Assembly (NCBI RefSeq): GCF_024586455.1
Contig: NW_026089623.1
Coordinates: 3,283,367 to 3,347,366, forward strand
Source of the DNA: Bactrocera neohumeralis
Lineage: Eukaryota; Arthropoda; Insecta; Diptera; Tephritidae
Length of the DNA stretch: 64,000 nucleotides
Reading direction: 5' to 3'
The notes beneath the pieces are model-generated. The model made no database searches and was not told the DNA's origin. It saw only the letters and a list, made by a program, of their open reading frames with translations. Each line of letters begins with the position of its first letter. The first letter of the stretch is position 1. Shown here in pieces: positions 1 through 11,916 of the stretch. The translations under genes and the position numbers were made by a program.

Positions 1-195
1 TTTCCACTCTTTTATTTTCAGGTTTTAAAAATTCTTTTCTTTATTTAATCTTTTTTCAGATATTAAATATTTTTTAAATTAAATATATTTTTATTTATAT
101 AAATTGTAATAAATTTTTTGTAACATATAAAAAATAAAATAAAATAAAAATTTTGAACATTAAAAAGTTTAGTTTGAAATTTTAAAAGTAGGAAT

Positions 196-290
196 CAAAA
201 AATGCAACCCTGCATCAGCTGTTTAAAATGCAACCCTGTATCAGCTATTTAAAAAGAGAAAATGCAACCCTGCATCAGCCGTCGATTGGG
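196..290 (+). repeat. Minisatellite, three degenerate copies of an 18-bp motif
   Basis: The motif ATGCAACCCTGCATCAGC occurs three times with small changes (about 201, 228 and 261), separated by short AT-rich spacers. The sequence around and after the last copy (about 260-400) is similar to 31950-32070, including the shared CGTATACGTACGTG, so this is part of a dispersed repeat. No coding potential was seen in 1-455. Confidence 0.6.
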
Positions 291-455
291 GATATTAGAG
301 CAGGACAGATATACTTTTTTATATGACACTGCTGAATGAGCGCAACAAAGATGTATGATCACATGTATACGTACGTGACTGGGTAAAATATCTGCCAGGC
401 TCTATATGTTTACCACCACGTTTACCACCATGTTACCCGCTAATTATCTGGTGTT

Positions 456-1842
456 TTACCCGCTCATGGTTGACAGGGCTCTATTTGATCTACCTAAATC
501 GCTTACAATGGCAACAATATTGTAACCGCACTTTTTAAGGCTTGACAAAATGCTAAACAGTACTTCCTTCGTCATTTTGCAATCATACACGAAGAATACA
601 GGGTGTTTCCATTTACTTATCAAACCTAAAAGAACAAAGTACATTAGAAAAAATTGACTTCAAGTAAATTAATGAGTTTAATTACCTCTTATCATTGCCA
701 CCTGAACGTAGTTAACAGGAGGCAATGTGGAATCAGTGGATCTATCGTAACAGTAACTCTTTCTGATCTTCATTTCATCAAAACTGAGTACACAAATTTT
801 TTGCGCTTGTGTTAGCTCAGTTGCTGCCTTCAACAGTTTCATCACCGGCTCTATGACACCTGGAGCTACGTCAATTTTCTTTGACCACCATTGCAAAGTG
901 CGCACACCTGGTAGAGGAAAGTTGTTTCTCCGTAAAAGTTTCTACGCTTTCGGGCTCGTTGAATATAGCGTGGTCGACTTAGCTATGTCTTCTTCTTTCC
1001 AATTCCGCCGTTTATTTCCATCCCTTAATTTTTCAATCTATGTATGTGTAATGAACTTTAATATATTTTGCAATATACTTTTTAAAATTTGGGCACTTAC
1101 CAGGCCGTTGGTAAAAATGCAGCTAAGTTTTTGCTCCAAATTATTTCTGTGGAATTCCGAGGTTTTAATGGAAATCCTAAGGCGTTTAACTTCTGCTGAC
1201 TGCTCATTTTTGCACTTATTCAAAGTTCTAACAACACTGTTCAGCCTTTGTCTAAAAATAATAAGAAATACACATACTTATGTAAGAAAAAGATACTTCA
1301 TCAATATCAATTAGGACTAACATTTCTGTTTCCAAATGCAGTATTTTCTCGTCTTTCTCATCGATGACCTCTTCTCCTGCAGTTTAAGGTGCCTCTCCAA
1401 CCTCGTGTTCTTGAATTACTTCAACAGGGGCGGTATTCTTCAACATTTTTGTTAACATCTCTTTTTTAGAACGAGACTCCATCCTTTTCTGACGTTCATT
1501 AGCCTCTGCAGGAGCAGTGGTTAACGTGGGAAAAGCGCTAGGTAGCAACTTAGTTGGATTCCGCGAACTTAAACCTGCAAGAGTGTTTGGTTATAAAAGT
1601 AAAATTATTGTAATCAAAATCCTATAATTACCCATTTCAAACTGCAAGTTTCTTTCGATGGCTTCTGGCACGAAGTGCACTTCACAAATGCATGCATTTT
1701 TAACATTAATTTTGTCCGTACGACGACAAAAATGAATCCATTGTTTTACTACTGTTTTATCTTTAGGGAAATGCAAAAATCTCCATTTCGTAGCACAATT
1801 TTTACCATTATAATTATTGCACCCGAACACTGCGCAACGCAT
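456..1842 (-). pseudogene. P-element-type transposase with N-terminal THAP domain, degenerate
   Basis: This is a relic of a P-superfamily DNA transposase. Exon 1 (1632-1842) encodes a THAP zinc finger: M-R-C-A-V-F-G-C at the start, then FLHFPKDK, a W-x2-FCRR segment and C-x2-H (CEVHF), the C2CH pattern that binds DNA. A good donor (GTAATT at 1631) and acceptor (CTTGCAG ending at 1575) join it in frame to a polar linker that stops at TAA 1384-1386. Further fragments continue on the same strand: a coiled-coil-like piece (about 1038-1223), then TLQWWSKKID and CVLSFDEMK (678-905), then KWKHPVFFVYD and VAIVSDLG (456-644). The last two match the RNase H-like catalytic region of P transposases and THAP9. 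Stops and frame changes separate the parts, so it is not functional. Terminal repeats of the parent element were not found. Confidence 0.75.
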
Positions 1843-1984
1843 TTTAAAAAATATAAAATTTCAATTTAATACAACACTTGAAAACACAATTCGAATTCAC
1901 TTTCAAAAGCGCGGGCGAATAATAAGTCAACCGTGACGTCAGCAAGAACAGCTGACTGAAAGCAAACATGCGCATTGCGTAATC

Positions 1985-2136
1985 TCTTTCTCTATCGTTC
2001 TTGACTAGTCGCTATTTACTAAACAGTCTCTAGCGTTAATCTCAAAATATTGCCTGATAGATAACAGGTCACAAAACTAAAAAGAACTTTTGTTTGCCAT
2101 TTTGAATATACTGAATGAATCTATGAAGATCTCTAT
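1985..2136 (+). repeat. MITE family M, copy 1, left part
   Basis: Similar to the left part of the MITE at 39756-40298 (shared ACTAAACAGTCTCTAGCGTT and the GCAGGTCACAAAACTAAA-like stretch). It is cut at about 2136 by TIR element copy A. The right part resumes at about 7366 and runs to about 7709, so copy A together with its nested retrotransposon sits inside this MITE. Confidence 0.6.
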
Positions 2137-2599
2137 AGAGGCACGATTCCGATTACTTTTGTGGTCGGGTAAAAAAAAACGAATTTCGGTATAAATGGGG
2201 TATGTACAGATAGGGGAGCTTCTCCAGAGGAGGAATATGCAAAAATAATTTTGCTAACACTTATATTTTTTAAAACATTCCTGATTAAAAATTCAAAAAT
2301 TTTTATTAATAACACATAAATATACACTCAAAACATTGAAATAAGTTCATATTTCACTTTTATTTTGTTATATTTTAGCTATATTTATTAATTTAAAAAA
2401 CACTTAGCACACTCATCGTTGAAAAGGTTAAATTGTTTACAATTATAAGGAAAACGAGCGTTGCCACATCTTAAACACAAAATATGTCGGATTTTCAACG
2501 ATTTTTTTTTTTTTATATTTTCGCATGATTCTTTTTTTCTCTTTATTAAGTATAATACAAAATACTTTCTAATATTTTTCAAGTTATAATTGAGTTGTG

Positions 2600-5500
2600 A
2601 ACAATTTTTCCATCTACATATTTATAAAATAGATAGAACATATTATTAATGAGGTAATGCACCGCGACCTAGGGTCTATTGTGCCCTCTCCTATATCACA
2701 TGTCTTCCCAAAATTCCCGGGCGCTATTGAGGTGATGTGATCCCTGCTAATGTATATGGAACCCAGGGCCTTAAGCCTTCTTCTGCAGATTGCTGTACAA
2801 TCCAGAATTAGGTGTGCTGGTGATTCCTGTTCCAGGTCGCAGAACCGGCAGTTAGCACAGGAGACTATGCCCATGAGCTTGCAGTGCCCTGTGTAGATCG
2901 CGACGAGAAGGCGGAATTTGTTAAGGGGGAGGTTAATTAGTTCTTTGAACCTGGAGAGGTTGTACCCCCCAAGAAGCAGCTTGGCATGGCGCATACTTGC
3001 TGCCTGCTGCCAATGCCGTTCTCTCTCCATTCCTTAAGAGTGTGGGATCCTACCGCTATGCATGGTTCTGGTCCCATCATCTTGGAAGCTGCCTCTCATT
3101 TCTTCTATTCCTTTATGCCCTGGAATCCAAATTAGGTGCACCCGGTTGCACAAGGATAGGCGGTTTAGCCTTTCTATGCATTCCTCTACCAAAAGCGATT
3201 TGGTCTTATATGCTAAGATCGCTTTTAGTGCGGCTTGACTATCACTGAGAATGGCTATGCGCTGGTTGCGATAGTTGTGGCGGAGGTTGACTTCTGCGCA
3301 CTGACATATGGCAAAAACTTCAGCCTGAAACAGCTTAGTACGCGGTCCCGCAATACCTGCCCCAATATCCTCCGGTGTTTTTGAGCCGTCAGTGTACCAC
3401 TGGATGGTACTGTCTTCCAGCAGCATTTCTAGCGTGGAATCGTTCCACTCAGTCTTGCTGCCGAGAGTCACTCTGAAGTTCCTTTTGAAATTTATCCTCT
3501 TCGTGGTGCCGTCCTTTGGGAGGAGGGCCAGCGGTGTGCTTTTCGCTAGTGCCTCCATCTGTCGAGAGGACATTAGCTTTCCTTTTCCGCAGCCCTCTGC
3601 TGACATTAGCAACATGGTATGTTTTGCTACTTGTTTTATCCCCTGATGCAGCGGTGTGAGATCCAGAATGACTTCCAGTGCCACCGTGGGGCATGTACGC
3701 ATTGCCCCCGAAGCACAGACACAGGCAAGCCTTTGCAGCTTTGATAGTCTACGGACCACCGAAGACTGCGCTGCCTTGGCAGCCCAGGCAACCGCTCCAT
3801 AGGTGACGATAGGCCTTACAATCATGGTATACAGCTCATGATACCGGGCTTGCATCCTCAGGATCTGCCTGCCAGGCGTCTGCATATCATAAGTGCTTTA
3901 GTTGCTTTGGACAGCGTTAAGTCCAAATGCCTACTCCACCGTAGGGATGAGTGTAAAGTGAGCAAATACCTCCAATAGTTGGGGACCTCAAGCCTGGAAG
4001 TGATCTCTGCGTAGTAAAAGGGATCACGGTAGTTTTTGCTGGGTTAATGTTGAGCCCTACCGTGTTGCACCATCCTTTCGATAGGTTTCCTCCACCATTG
4101 TTTGCGCTATCCTAGTGTGCAGTAGGGCTCCTATCCATCTGCATACCGAAGCTGTTACGTTCTTACTCTTCAGTGCCTTGATCACGCTAGTGTGAGACGC
4201 GTTATCAAAAGCACCCTCAATGTCTAGAAAGGCGCAAATCGCTACCTCGCCGTTATCCAGCGAATCCTGCAACTCAGACGTGAGTTGGTACAGAGCCGTG
4301 TTAGTGGATCTACCCGCTCTGTACGCGTGCTGTCTGAGATGTAGGGGTCCATCCCCTTTAGCATGAAGGATGTGAGACTTATAGGCCGGACTGAATTGGC
4401 TAACGAATAGTCTCTCCTACCTACCTTGGGGATGAAGATTACTTTTGCAATTCTCCATGGCTCTGGGATATACGACAACGCCAAGCTGTCTCTCATCAGC
4501 CCCTGCAGGTGTGGCAGGAGAATATCCATACCTTGCTGCGAAAGGGCTGGGAAGACGCCATCCTCCCCGGTGACTTGTAGCTCAAAGAGGAGGCCAGTGC
4601 CCACTTGACTGAATCTACAGTGAAGAGATGCTTTGCAGTCAGCCAGTCTGGGCGATCCGGCCTACGTGTGACTGATGCTGGAGTTAGGTCAGCCTGAACT
4701 GTCTCCGGAAAGTGCGCTTGTAGGAGTGTTTCTGTCCTCTCTTCCGCGCTAGTCGTATAGGTCCCGTCCTGTCTTTTATGGATAATACCATGTCTGTCTT
4801 ACCTCTCGACAACGCCTTGTGCAGCCGAGCTGCTTCGGAGGTCGAGGAGAAGCTGACACAGAATTTCCTAAAACTATTTGTCTTTGCAAACCTAATATCC
4901 TGGTTGTAGGTTGTTAGGTGCTGCTTGTATTCCTCCCAGTTGCCTGTCCGCTTGGCTTTATTGAACAGCCCTCGCACCCTATGTCTGAGAGCCGAGAGTT
5001 TGCTAGACCACCAGGAACAGATTTATTTACTGGTAGTCACTCTTAGTGGACAGGCACAGTGATAGGCGTCCATTCTGGACTGGTTTATGGCACTTAGTCT
5101 GCTCTCCAGTCCAGCTGTAGTGGACCTACCATCTGCCTGCCCCACTCCGCTTATGTGTAGCTGTAGCCGTCTCTCCTGGAAAGTAGGCGGATGCGAGAAC
5201 GAAGTCTGAGCCTTCCCTGTCCTTCACTTGTACCGCCACTAGATCTTACGTTAGAAACTCTGAAATACAGAAGAAGTCTATATCGATTCTAACGACTACA
5301 CAAGAACGGGGTCTCTCGCTAGAGAGATCCCAGATTACCATGATTTTTCTCGAATTGAGGCCTCTTACCTCTCCTTTGTACACCCATGGTTCTTGGATTA
5401 CGAGGATGCCCAGGTTATCCGAGATGAACCTCTTTACGATGATAGGCAAGGCTGCCGATGCGCGATGCAGGTTCACCTGGTCAACTTCTATGCCGGCGCT

Positions 5501-6570
5501 GGGGCTTACAGTATCGGCTCGATGAGAGACAGGTCCTCGTCATCGCCATCTTCACCCACCTGCATTTCCAGCCCTTCCAGAAGCTCTTGGGGGGATGGAA
5601 GCGTGCCTTCCTGCTCGTTGGGGAGCTCACTGCTCCTACTCTTATCGGCGACAGTGGTTACAACCTGCCCAGCCATGGTGTCGTTGGGGACTCGTGTCGC
5701 TCTCCCGCAACCACAGCGGCAATCGCATCCTGCTCTGCTGAGCTGGCCACGGGTAGAGTCGGTACTGAAACAGAAGTTCGAAAGAGTGAAAGGATTCGTC
5801 ATCTACTGTGATGTTGAGGTTCCACCCTGACCCCTCAACTTTGCTTGCTACGACCTTCCACGCTGAGGTACTTAAACCGAGGTTTTGTTCTTTACCAAAC
5901 CAAGCGCGAAGTCGTAGGTCTTGTCCGCACTTCGGGGAAAGAATACTGTCATGTTGTGCACTTGTGGTATTTCCTCACCTCTTTTTACACACAGGAGCGG
6001 ACCCTCCCAACCCTCTGGCTTTGACGTGACTTCCGTTAACCAGGTGGCCGACTCTTCATCCTGACAGTCGACCAGCAGCATACCTCCCTTAAAATAGATA
6101 CCATTAAAGGAGCCGGTGTATCCATCGCCCATGAATAAGGAATTTACCAGGCCGTCTGTAGTTGCGGGGCACCACTACCATCCGGATGCTTCTCGCGGCC
6201 TCCTCGTCTGTTTCTTACGACCGTTCAGCCCACATTGTGGGCCTACCGGTCTATTAATTAGGAGGGGAATCTCAAAGGTCCGCCGCGCCAGAGCCCCTTG
6301 ACGCGGTAAGGCCACCGTTACTTCCCAAGGCGGCCTGGTGTTGGGAAGGCTCCGTTCGAATACAGCCGAATTTACCTCGTGGCTGCAAATCTTCCAATGG
6401 GCACGCGAGTTGCATAACACCCTGGATTAGGAGGTAGTAGCTCTTGGTCGCCGCACACATCCAGCTTCTGCCAACCACCAGGAGAGATGCTATGCAGCAT
6501 TACCCATGACGGTTGGAAGATGCCGTACTGTGTTGCAGTTTAAGCCCCTGCACCGCGACAAGGTGCCTAC
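2600..6570 (-). pseudogene. Non-LTR retrotransposon of the LOA/I group with RNase H, degenerate
   Basis: A LINE on the minus strand. In transcription order: an ORF1-like protein (about 5872-6420, one internal stop) resembling the DUF4780 family found in some insect LINEs (KGGMLLVDCQDEESATWL); an endonuclease fragment (5246-5476, LGILVIQEPW); a reverse-transcriptase start (4242-4604, IPEPWRIAKVIFIPK and SVRPISLTSFMLK); RT motif A (4057-4272, FLDIEGAFDN); the RT C-terminus and RNase H (3034-3885, WYTDGSK, then ILSDSQAALKAI, then IWIPGHKGIE); and a terminal Cys/His zinc-finger segment (2614-3030, CRFCDLEQESPAHLILDC). The FLDIEGAFDN form and the RNase H domain argue for LOA or a related I-group clade rather than Jockey or RTE. 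Several frameshifts and stops show that it is inactive. It is inserted in TIR element copy A. Confidence 0.75.
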
Positions 6571-6664
6571 CATTCGCAGACATAATATGTGATTTATATT
6601 TAATAAACACAAATAAGAAAAAATCTATGATAATTTTATAAAATTTATGTCATGTGGACTTCGG

Positions 6665-6835
6665 CTGCGCTTTAAAAAAATAACCCTGGTCGAGCCAATA
6701 CCCAGAGTGACTGTAGTACTTTCGCGTAGTACTCCGTTCGGCGTTGGCGGCCTTTGGCCCCGCATGAAAAAATAACCCTGGTCGAGCCAATACTCAGGGT
6801 GTCTGAAGTACTTCTGCGTAGTACTCCTTTAAAAA
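6665..6835 (+). repeat. Tandem repeat (two units, about 100 bp) inside TIR element A
   Basis: AAATAACCCTGGTCGAGCCA followed by a GTAGTACT-containing segment is repeated twice. The same unit occurs in copy B (about 15890-16015), so the tandem repeat belongs to the element. Confidence 0.7.
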
Positions 6836-7365
6836 TCTAAGTATTTTATTACGTAATATTGTTATTTAATTTTACTTAGTTGTTTATTAAATTTACATAA
6901 GCAAATATCCATATGCATGAAAGACTGTCTATACTCATTTTAATTTCAAATATAATTTGCAGACCCATGTTTTTAATAGAAATAAGATTGCTAAATTAAG
7001 AAAGAGGAATTATTGCGAAAAAGAGAAATTTCAGCGAATTGCTCATATTTGCTTATTATCATATGGCAGCGCTCCATTTCCTCAAAATGGTTAGCACATA
7101 AATGATGCTCACTACGAGTAATATTTAAAGTATAAATTTCTTTATTATAAAACCTGCAAAAAGTGTGAATTGTGAATTTGTTTAAATGTTTACAGTTTAA
7201 TTAAATGAATTTGAAGTGAAAAATGTGCACAAAGTGTGCTAAATATAGTGAAATAGCTTGTTGAAATGTTCGAATTTTGGGAGATTTTGAATTTTAAAGT
7301 CGAATATCTCTTAAACTAAGCGTTTGCGGTACCTTTAACCCTGGATATTTTTCAATCAGGAGGAC

Positions 7366-7709
7366 TTTGTCGTTTTTTTATATTTTGTAAGCAACTCTAA
7401 CACGAAAAAGTCAATTTTACATAAATTTCGTAATTATGAAATATATCAACATATATTTTTATTGGTAATTATGCCTTTTGACTAAGTTATAGAAAATTTA
7501 ATATTTGTTATAGACATATATATTTTCATTCCAATTTAAATACATCTCTAAACTGAACTGAACTGTAAGAGCTGATTAGACATGTTCGTTTTCAATTGAG
7601 AGATTTTTGTGACTGTTACGTACTGAACTGCAAAATCGTTTCAAGTGACGAAATTTGTCTCTAATTTAAGATCTCAAATTTAGAGACTCGACCTTTATCA
7701 CAGTACAGA
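7366..7709 (+). repeat. MITE family M, copy 1, right part
   Basis: Matches 39970-40298 (for example AAATTTAATATTTGTTAT and CTCAAATTTAGAGACT) and ends with a degraded inverted terminus. It is separated from its left part by TIR element A. Confidence 0.65.
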
Positions 7710-7717
7710 ATTCTGGT

Positions 7718-8949
7718 CAGGAATAAAGGGATGTCCAACTTATTCCAGTGTAAGAGCGCTTCAAAATTAGGGTTTTTTGTAACATTTTCCATTATGGCCA
7801 GATTGAACAAAATAATAATTTTTGGGCATTTAAATTAAAACACCCAACATTTAGTATGAATAAAAATTACTATATAGTGGTTATTTATTATATGGAGAAA
7901 CTATTTAAATCTTATTGAAGTATGTTAGAATAACTGACTTTTGACCTCTCAATACCCAATAAAAGGATTTAAGCTTGTTAGCTCTCAATCATTAAATATT
8001 TTTAATCATTTTCCATTGAAAATAATACTATGATGCTTCAAATTACAAAACCTTTCATCAAATGTCTTTAAATTTCACTAATTTATTTAATTTTCATTGC
8101 TTTTACATTTTTTATACGTGGTCTTGAACGATACAACAAATCCCTCCGTTTACATATTTTTTTGATAAGATTTCAATTTGGTCGTCCCTCTTTTTCAATT
8201 GCTAAACGTCAAAACCTTCTGAACTCGATTAGCTGTCAAAGTTCAGTAGGTTTTGACGTTTGGCAATTGTTCTCTCACTTCTAGTGGGAGAGGAGTTGGA
8301 CATCTCTTTATCTCTGATTCCGGTTGTTGTTGTGATGTAGCAGCAGAATCAGAGATAAAGAGATCTTTAACTCCTCTCTCACTGGAAGTGAGAGAGCAAT
8401 TGCTAAACGTCAAAACCTACTGAACTTTGACAGCTAATCGAGTTCAGTAGGTTTTGACGTTTAGCAATTGGAAACGAGCGATGGCCAGATTGAAATCTTA
8501 CCAAAAAAATATGTAAACGGAGGGATTAGTTGCATCGTTCAAGACCACTTATAAAAAATGTAAAACAATGAAAATTAAATAAATTTGTGAAATCTAAAGA
8601 TATTTGATGAAACGTTTTGTAATTTGAAGCATCATAGTTTTATTTTCAATGGAAAATTATTAAAAACATTTAATGATTGAGACCTAACAAGCTTAAATCC
8701 TATTATTGGGTATTGAAAGGACAAAAGTCAGTTGTTATAATATTCTTTAAAAAGATTTAAATAGTTTCTCCATATAATAAATAACCGCTATATAGTAATT
8801 TTTATTCATACTAAATGTTGGGTGTTTGAATTTAAATGCCCAAAAATTGTAATTTTGTTCAATCTGGCCATAATGGAAAATGTTATAAAAAAAACGCTAA
8901 TTTTGAGGCGCTCTCACACTGGAATAAGTTTAACAACCCTTTATTCCTG
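7718..8949 (+). mobile_element. Head-to-head pair of a ~600-bp hAT-type MITE (family F); long palindrome
   Basis: Two inverted copies (7718-8316 and 8350-8949) pair over almost their full length around a 33-bp centre. Each unit starts or ends with CAGGAATAAAGGG on one side and CAGAGATAAAGAG on the other. The left unit is bordered by ATTCTGGT (7710-7717) and ATTCCGGT (8317-8324), a 7-of-8 target duplication fitting the hAT superfamily. The right unit has no obvious matching flanks. No coding sequence was seen. Other copies lie at 44545-45128 and 45390-45862, with a fragment at 49127. Confidence 0.75.
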
Positions 8950-9830
8950 CTCTACCGTTGTGGGAACAAAATTCCGGTATTAATTTTTGCTTGCTTGCAA
9001 CCATTTTAAATTATGTATATATGAAACTAAAATTATTTTTACACTATTTCAACAACAAATGCGTAATACCAAATTAATGAAGTGTTAGTAGATAAAAAAT
9101 TTAAAAAATATATGTGCAAAATTCATTACAAATCGGAGAAGCTCGCATTTTAATTTTTTAACGTTATATATGTATTTTTTATATAACTTTCCTTATCCAT
9201 AAATACCCTTTTTAACCCCGAAAGTGGGTATGCTATTCTAAATCCCAGCCATTAATATTCATCTTTTCGTAACTAAATTGTTTAGTTTTTACTTTAAAAT
9301 TTTTCAGCTGTTTAATTTTTACGTTGGCAACACAAATAAAACTTCCGACTGAAAATTGTAATACGAAAATAGTTGAGTGAATATATGCCCCAGCTCAATC
9401 TGTTATTAACTGAATATAATTGTTAATCAACAGTCGCCTATTTTACATAAATAAAATTTTAGTAAATATAAGATAAAATATAATTATGAATCATACTTTT
9501 TAATGAAAACAAAAATACGATTACTTTCTGCCCTGTCTTTACTACAGCTGTGGCCCAGTTAGTTTATTATTGTAGTATAATTCTTATAGTTCTTGCTTTT
9601 TGTTATTTAATAAATGTATATCAATATTCTAGAAAAGAGCTGAAACAACTTAATCTTTCTTTTGAAGTTGTAGTTTTTGCAGTTGTTCATTGTATAATAT
9701 ATATACTTTTTATTTTGGAGAATAAGATGCATCTGCACCCACTTGTAAGATGTTATATAATCTGATTTACACATATTATTGTTGGTGTTTTCATACACTG
9801 CTTTAATTGAAGCTTCCGACTTTAAGAGAT
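8950..9830. other. AT-rich flank and eIF4A 3' region
   Basis: No gene or recognised repeat is visible. On the minus strand, a candidate AATAAA polyadenylation signal lies at 9709-9714, about 117 nt past the eIF4A stop codon. Small ORFs here are chance ORFs in 3' UTR sequence. Confidence 0.4.
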
Positions 9831-11916
9831 TTAAATTAGATCAGCAATATTGGCAGGCATTTCCTCAATAGTGGTGTGGTAGAACTGTTCTATGTCTTTA
9901 AGAATTCTTCTATCCTCGTCCGTAATAAAATTAATTGCCACTCCTTTGCGACCAAAACGCCCACCACGACCAATTCTTTAATAAAAATAAAATAAGAATA
10001 TAATTTTACATAAAAAAAATATATAGTTACCTATGAATGTAATTTTCTCTATTGGATGGCAAGTCATAGTTGATGACTAGCGAAACTTGTTGTACATCAA
10101 TACCACGAGCGAGCAAATCAGTTGTAATAAGAACACGTGAAGAACCTGAACGGAATTGCTTCATAATCACTTCACGATCACGTTGCTCCATATCACCATG
10201 CATGGCAGATACAGTGAAGTTATGATTTGTCATTTCTTGGGTCAACTGATCCACCTGCCAATTCAATAAATTATTAAACCATCTAAAAAAACATCATATC
10301 CTTATGTAATCTTTAATTACCTTGCGCCTTGTATTACAGAAAATTACAGATTGAGTAATGGATAGCGTATCATACAAATCACACAGAGTACCAAGCTTCC
10401 AGTTTTCTTGCTTAACATTAACGTAAAATTGTTTGATACCTTCTAATGTAAGCTCCTCTTTCTTCACTAAAATGCTTACTGGATCTCGCATAAAACAGCG
10501 GCTAACTTCAAGAACATCAGGCGGCATAGTGGCAGATAATAAAATAACTTGAACGTCTGGAGGAAGCATTTTAAAAACATCTTGTATTTGATCTTTAAAA
10601 CCACGTGATAACATCTCATCAGCTTCATCCAATACGAACAATTTAATATTGTGTGTCCGAAGCACTTTTCGGTTAATCATATCATGCACACGACCAGGCG
10701 TACCAACAACAACATGACATCCAGATTCCAGGTTTCTGGCATCCTCACGCACATTAGTTCCACCGATGCAAGCATGCGAATGAACTTTCATGTATTCACC
10801 AAGTGCCATAACAACACGTTGAATTTGAGTTGCCAACTCTCTAGTTGGGGCCAAAATCAAAGCCTGACAGTCACGGATGGACATATCGATTTGTTGCAAG
10901 ATAGCAATTGAAAACGTTGCAGTTTTTCCCGTTCCTTAAAAAGTGACAAATTATTTTAAAGAACCAGTAAATAATAGCTTGCGTATTAACTTTCGTAACT
11001 ACTAATATTGACATTATCTGCACCTGTCAAACTGAACACCTTGCCAATTTGTCAAGATTCACAATTTAACTAAATTTTTCTCTTTTGTAATAAGGTCGCA
11101 CGAATTACTTATGGAATTTTCGAGATGTTGGTGATTAATTTTCATGGAATGATTATTATTATGCATTTATGGCAAGCAATTTGACGTAAACTGCTTCCAC
11201 AGGATAACCAGAAAAAATTATGAGAGTTTAATCACGGCTACATACAAACAATTATTTATTATTTTAAATAAAAAAGTAAATTGTCTAATTATTTTGCTAT
11301 GCAGATGCTTAATATATGTATGAAAACATATTCATATTTCAAAATAAATTTACCACACCATTATTATTTATTATATTGATTTTTTCAAGGAAAATGAAGA
11401 TCACTAACCGAATGTATTTCTCAAGTAACCACTAAGAAAATTTTGTTTTTTTACCAAAAACCATAAAATTAGGATAGACGATTTACTCAAATACTGTATA
11501 TGATTTTTTTTAACTATCACACAAATATTACAAACTAAATACCTATCCTAAGCTGCAAAATAAGATACTTCAGGCATATTCTTGTTTAAGGTAGTTTGTG
11601 CAATAACCAATATACATTGTTATAATTCCGAAAACTAATATGGTTGTACAGTTTTTGCAACAATTTGCATCTGTAATTATTATACATACCAGATTGGGCT
11701 TGAGCAATCACGTCGCGACCTTTAACACAAGGAATAATGGCGCGTTGCTGAATAGCTGAAGGTTTCTCAAAACCGTAGCCATAAATCCCCCTTAAAAGCT
11801 CTTCGCGTAAATTCATGTCATCGAAGTTGTCGTAAACTTCATGCCAAGTTGACTCAATGACACCTTCCGGATCCATACCACTGGGACCTTCATGAGCTAT
11901 ATCACTTCGATCATCC
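9831..11916 (-). CDS. eIF4A: Eukaryotic translation initiation factor 4A (ATP-dependent DEAD-box RNA helicase)
   Basis: eIF4A is the RNA helicase of the cytoplasmic eIF4F cap-binding complex; it unwinds 5' UTR structure during ribosome recruitment. The coding exons join as 11690-11916, 10321-10934, 10031-10254 and 9831-9975, all with GT-AG borders and intact frame. With a split first codon they give 403 residues, the length I know for Drosophila eIF4A. Visible motifs in order: Q motif (GFEKPSAIQQRAI), motif I (AQSG|TGKT, split by an intron), PTRELA, GG, TPGR, DEAD (VLDEADEM), SAT, then FCNTRR, RGIDVQ and HRIGRGGR, ending EEMPANIADLI. Exon 2 begins with the last base of the start codon, so the initiator is split by an intron. 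No disruption was found; purifying selection is evident amid decayed TEs, so I take it as the real host gene rather than a retrocopy. Confidence 0.97.

Larger units (their letters stand above)
2137..7365 (+). mobile_element. TIR element copy A (GGCACGATTCCGATT family), interrupted by a LOA-like retrotransposon
   Basis: The left end (GGCACGATTCCGATT at about 2138) and the following 450 bp match copy B from 15372. After the retrotransposon insertion (about 2590-6600) homology resumes: the tandem repeat at 6670-6835 matches 15890-16015, and 6840-7360 matches 17350-17860, including CTAAGCGTTTGCGGTACCT. The extreme right end is missing. A cysteine-rich minus-strand ORF (2388-2582) lies in the shared part but I cannot assign it. 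Copy B shows that the intact element has inverted termini and an 8-bp target duplication. Confidence 0.65.

Noticed and set aside
196..290. CRISPR-like array of spaced repeats
   Set aside because: Only three degenerate copies with unequal short AT-rich spacers, in a eukaryotic genome; it is a minisatellite.
853..1314. Plus-strand ORF of 153 codons
   Set aside because: It is the reverse of the P-type transposase relic, whose minus-strand translation has recognisable family motifs.
2388..2582. Gag zinc-knuckle-like cysteines in a minus-strand ORF
   Set aside because: The CxxC and C-x2-C spacing does not fit CX2CX4HX4C, and the related segment in copy B (15690-15770) is not open, so I did not call a gene.
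5393..5830. Plus-strand ORFs over 5340-6300
   Set aside because: They lie opposite the LINE ORF1/endonuclease region and have serine-rich low-complexity translations without a domain.
9550..9765. Plus-strand hydrophobic ORF of 71 codons
   Set aside because: It lies in the AT-rich eIF4A 3' UTR region on the opposite strand; its hydrophobicity follows from T-rich codons.
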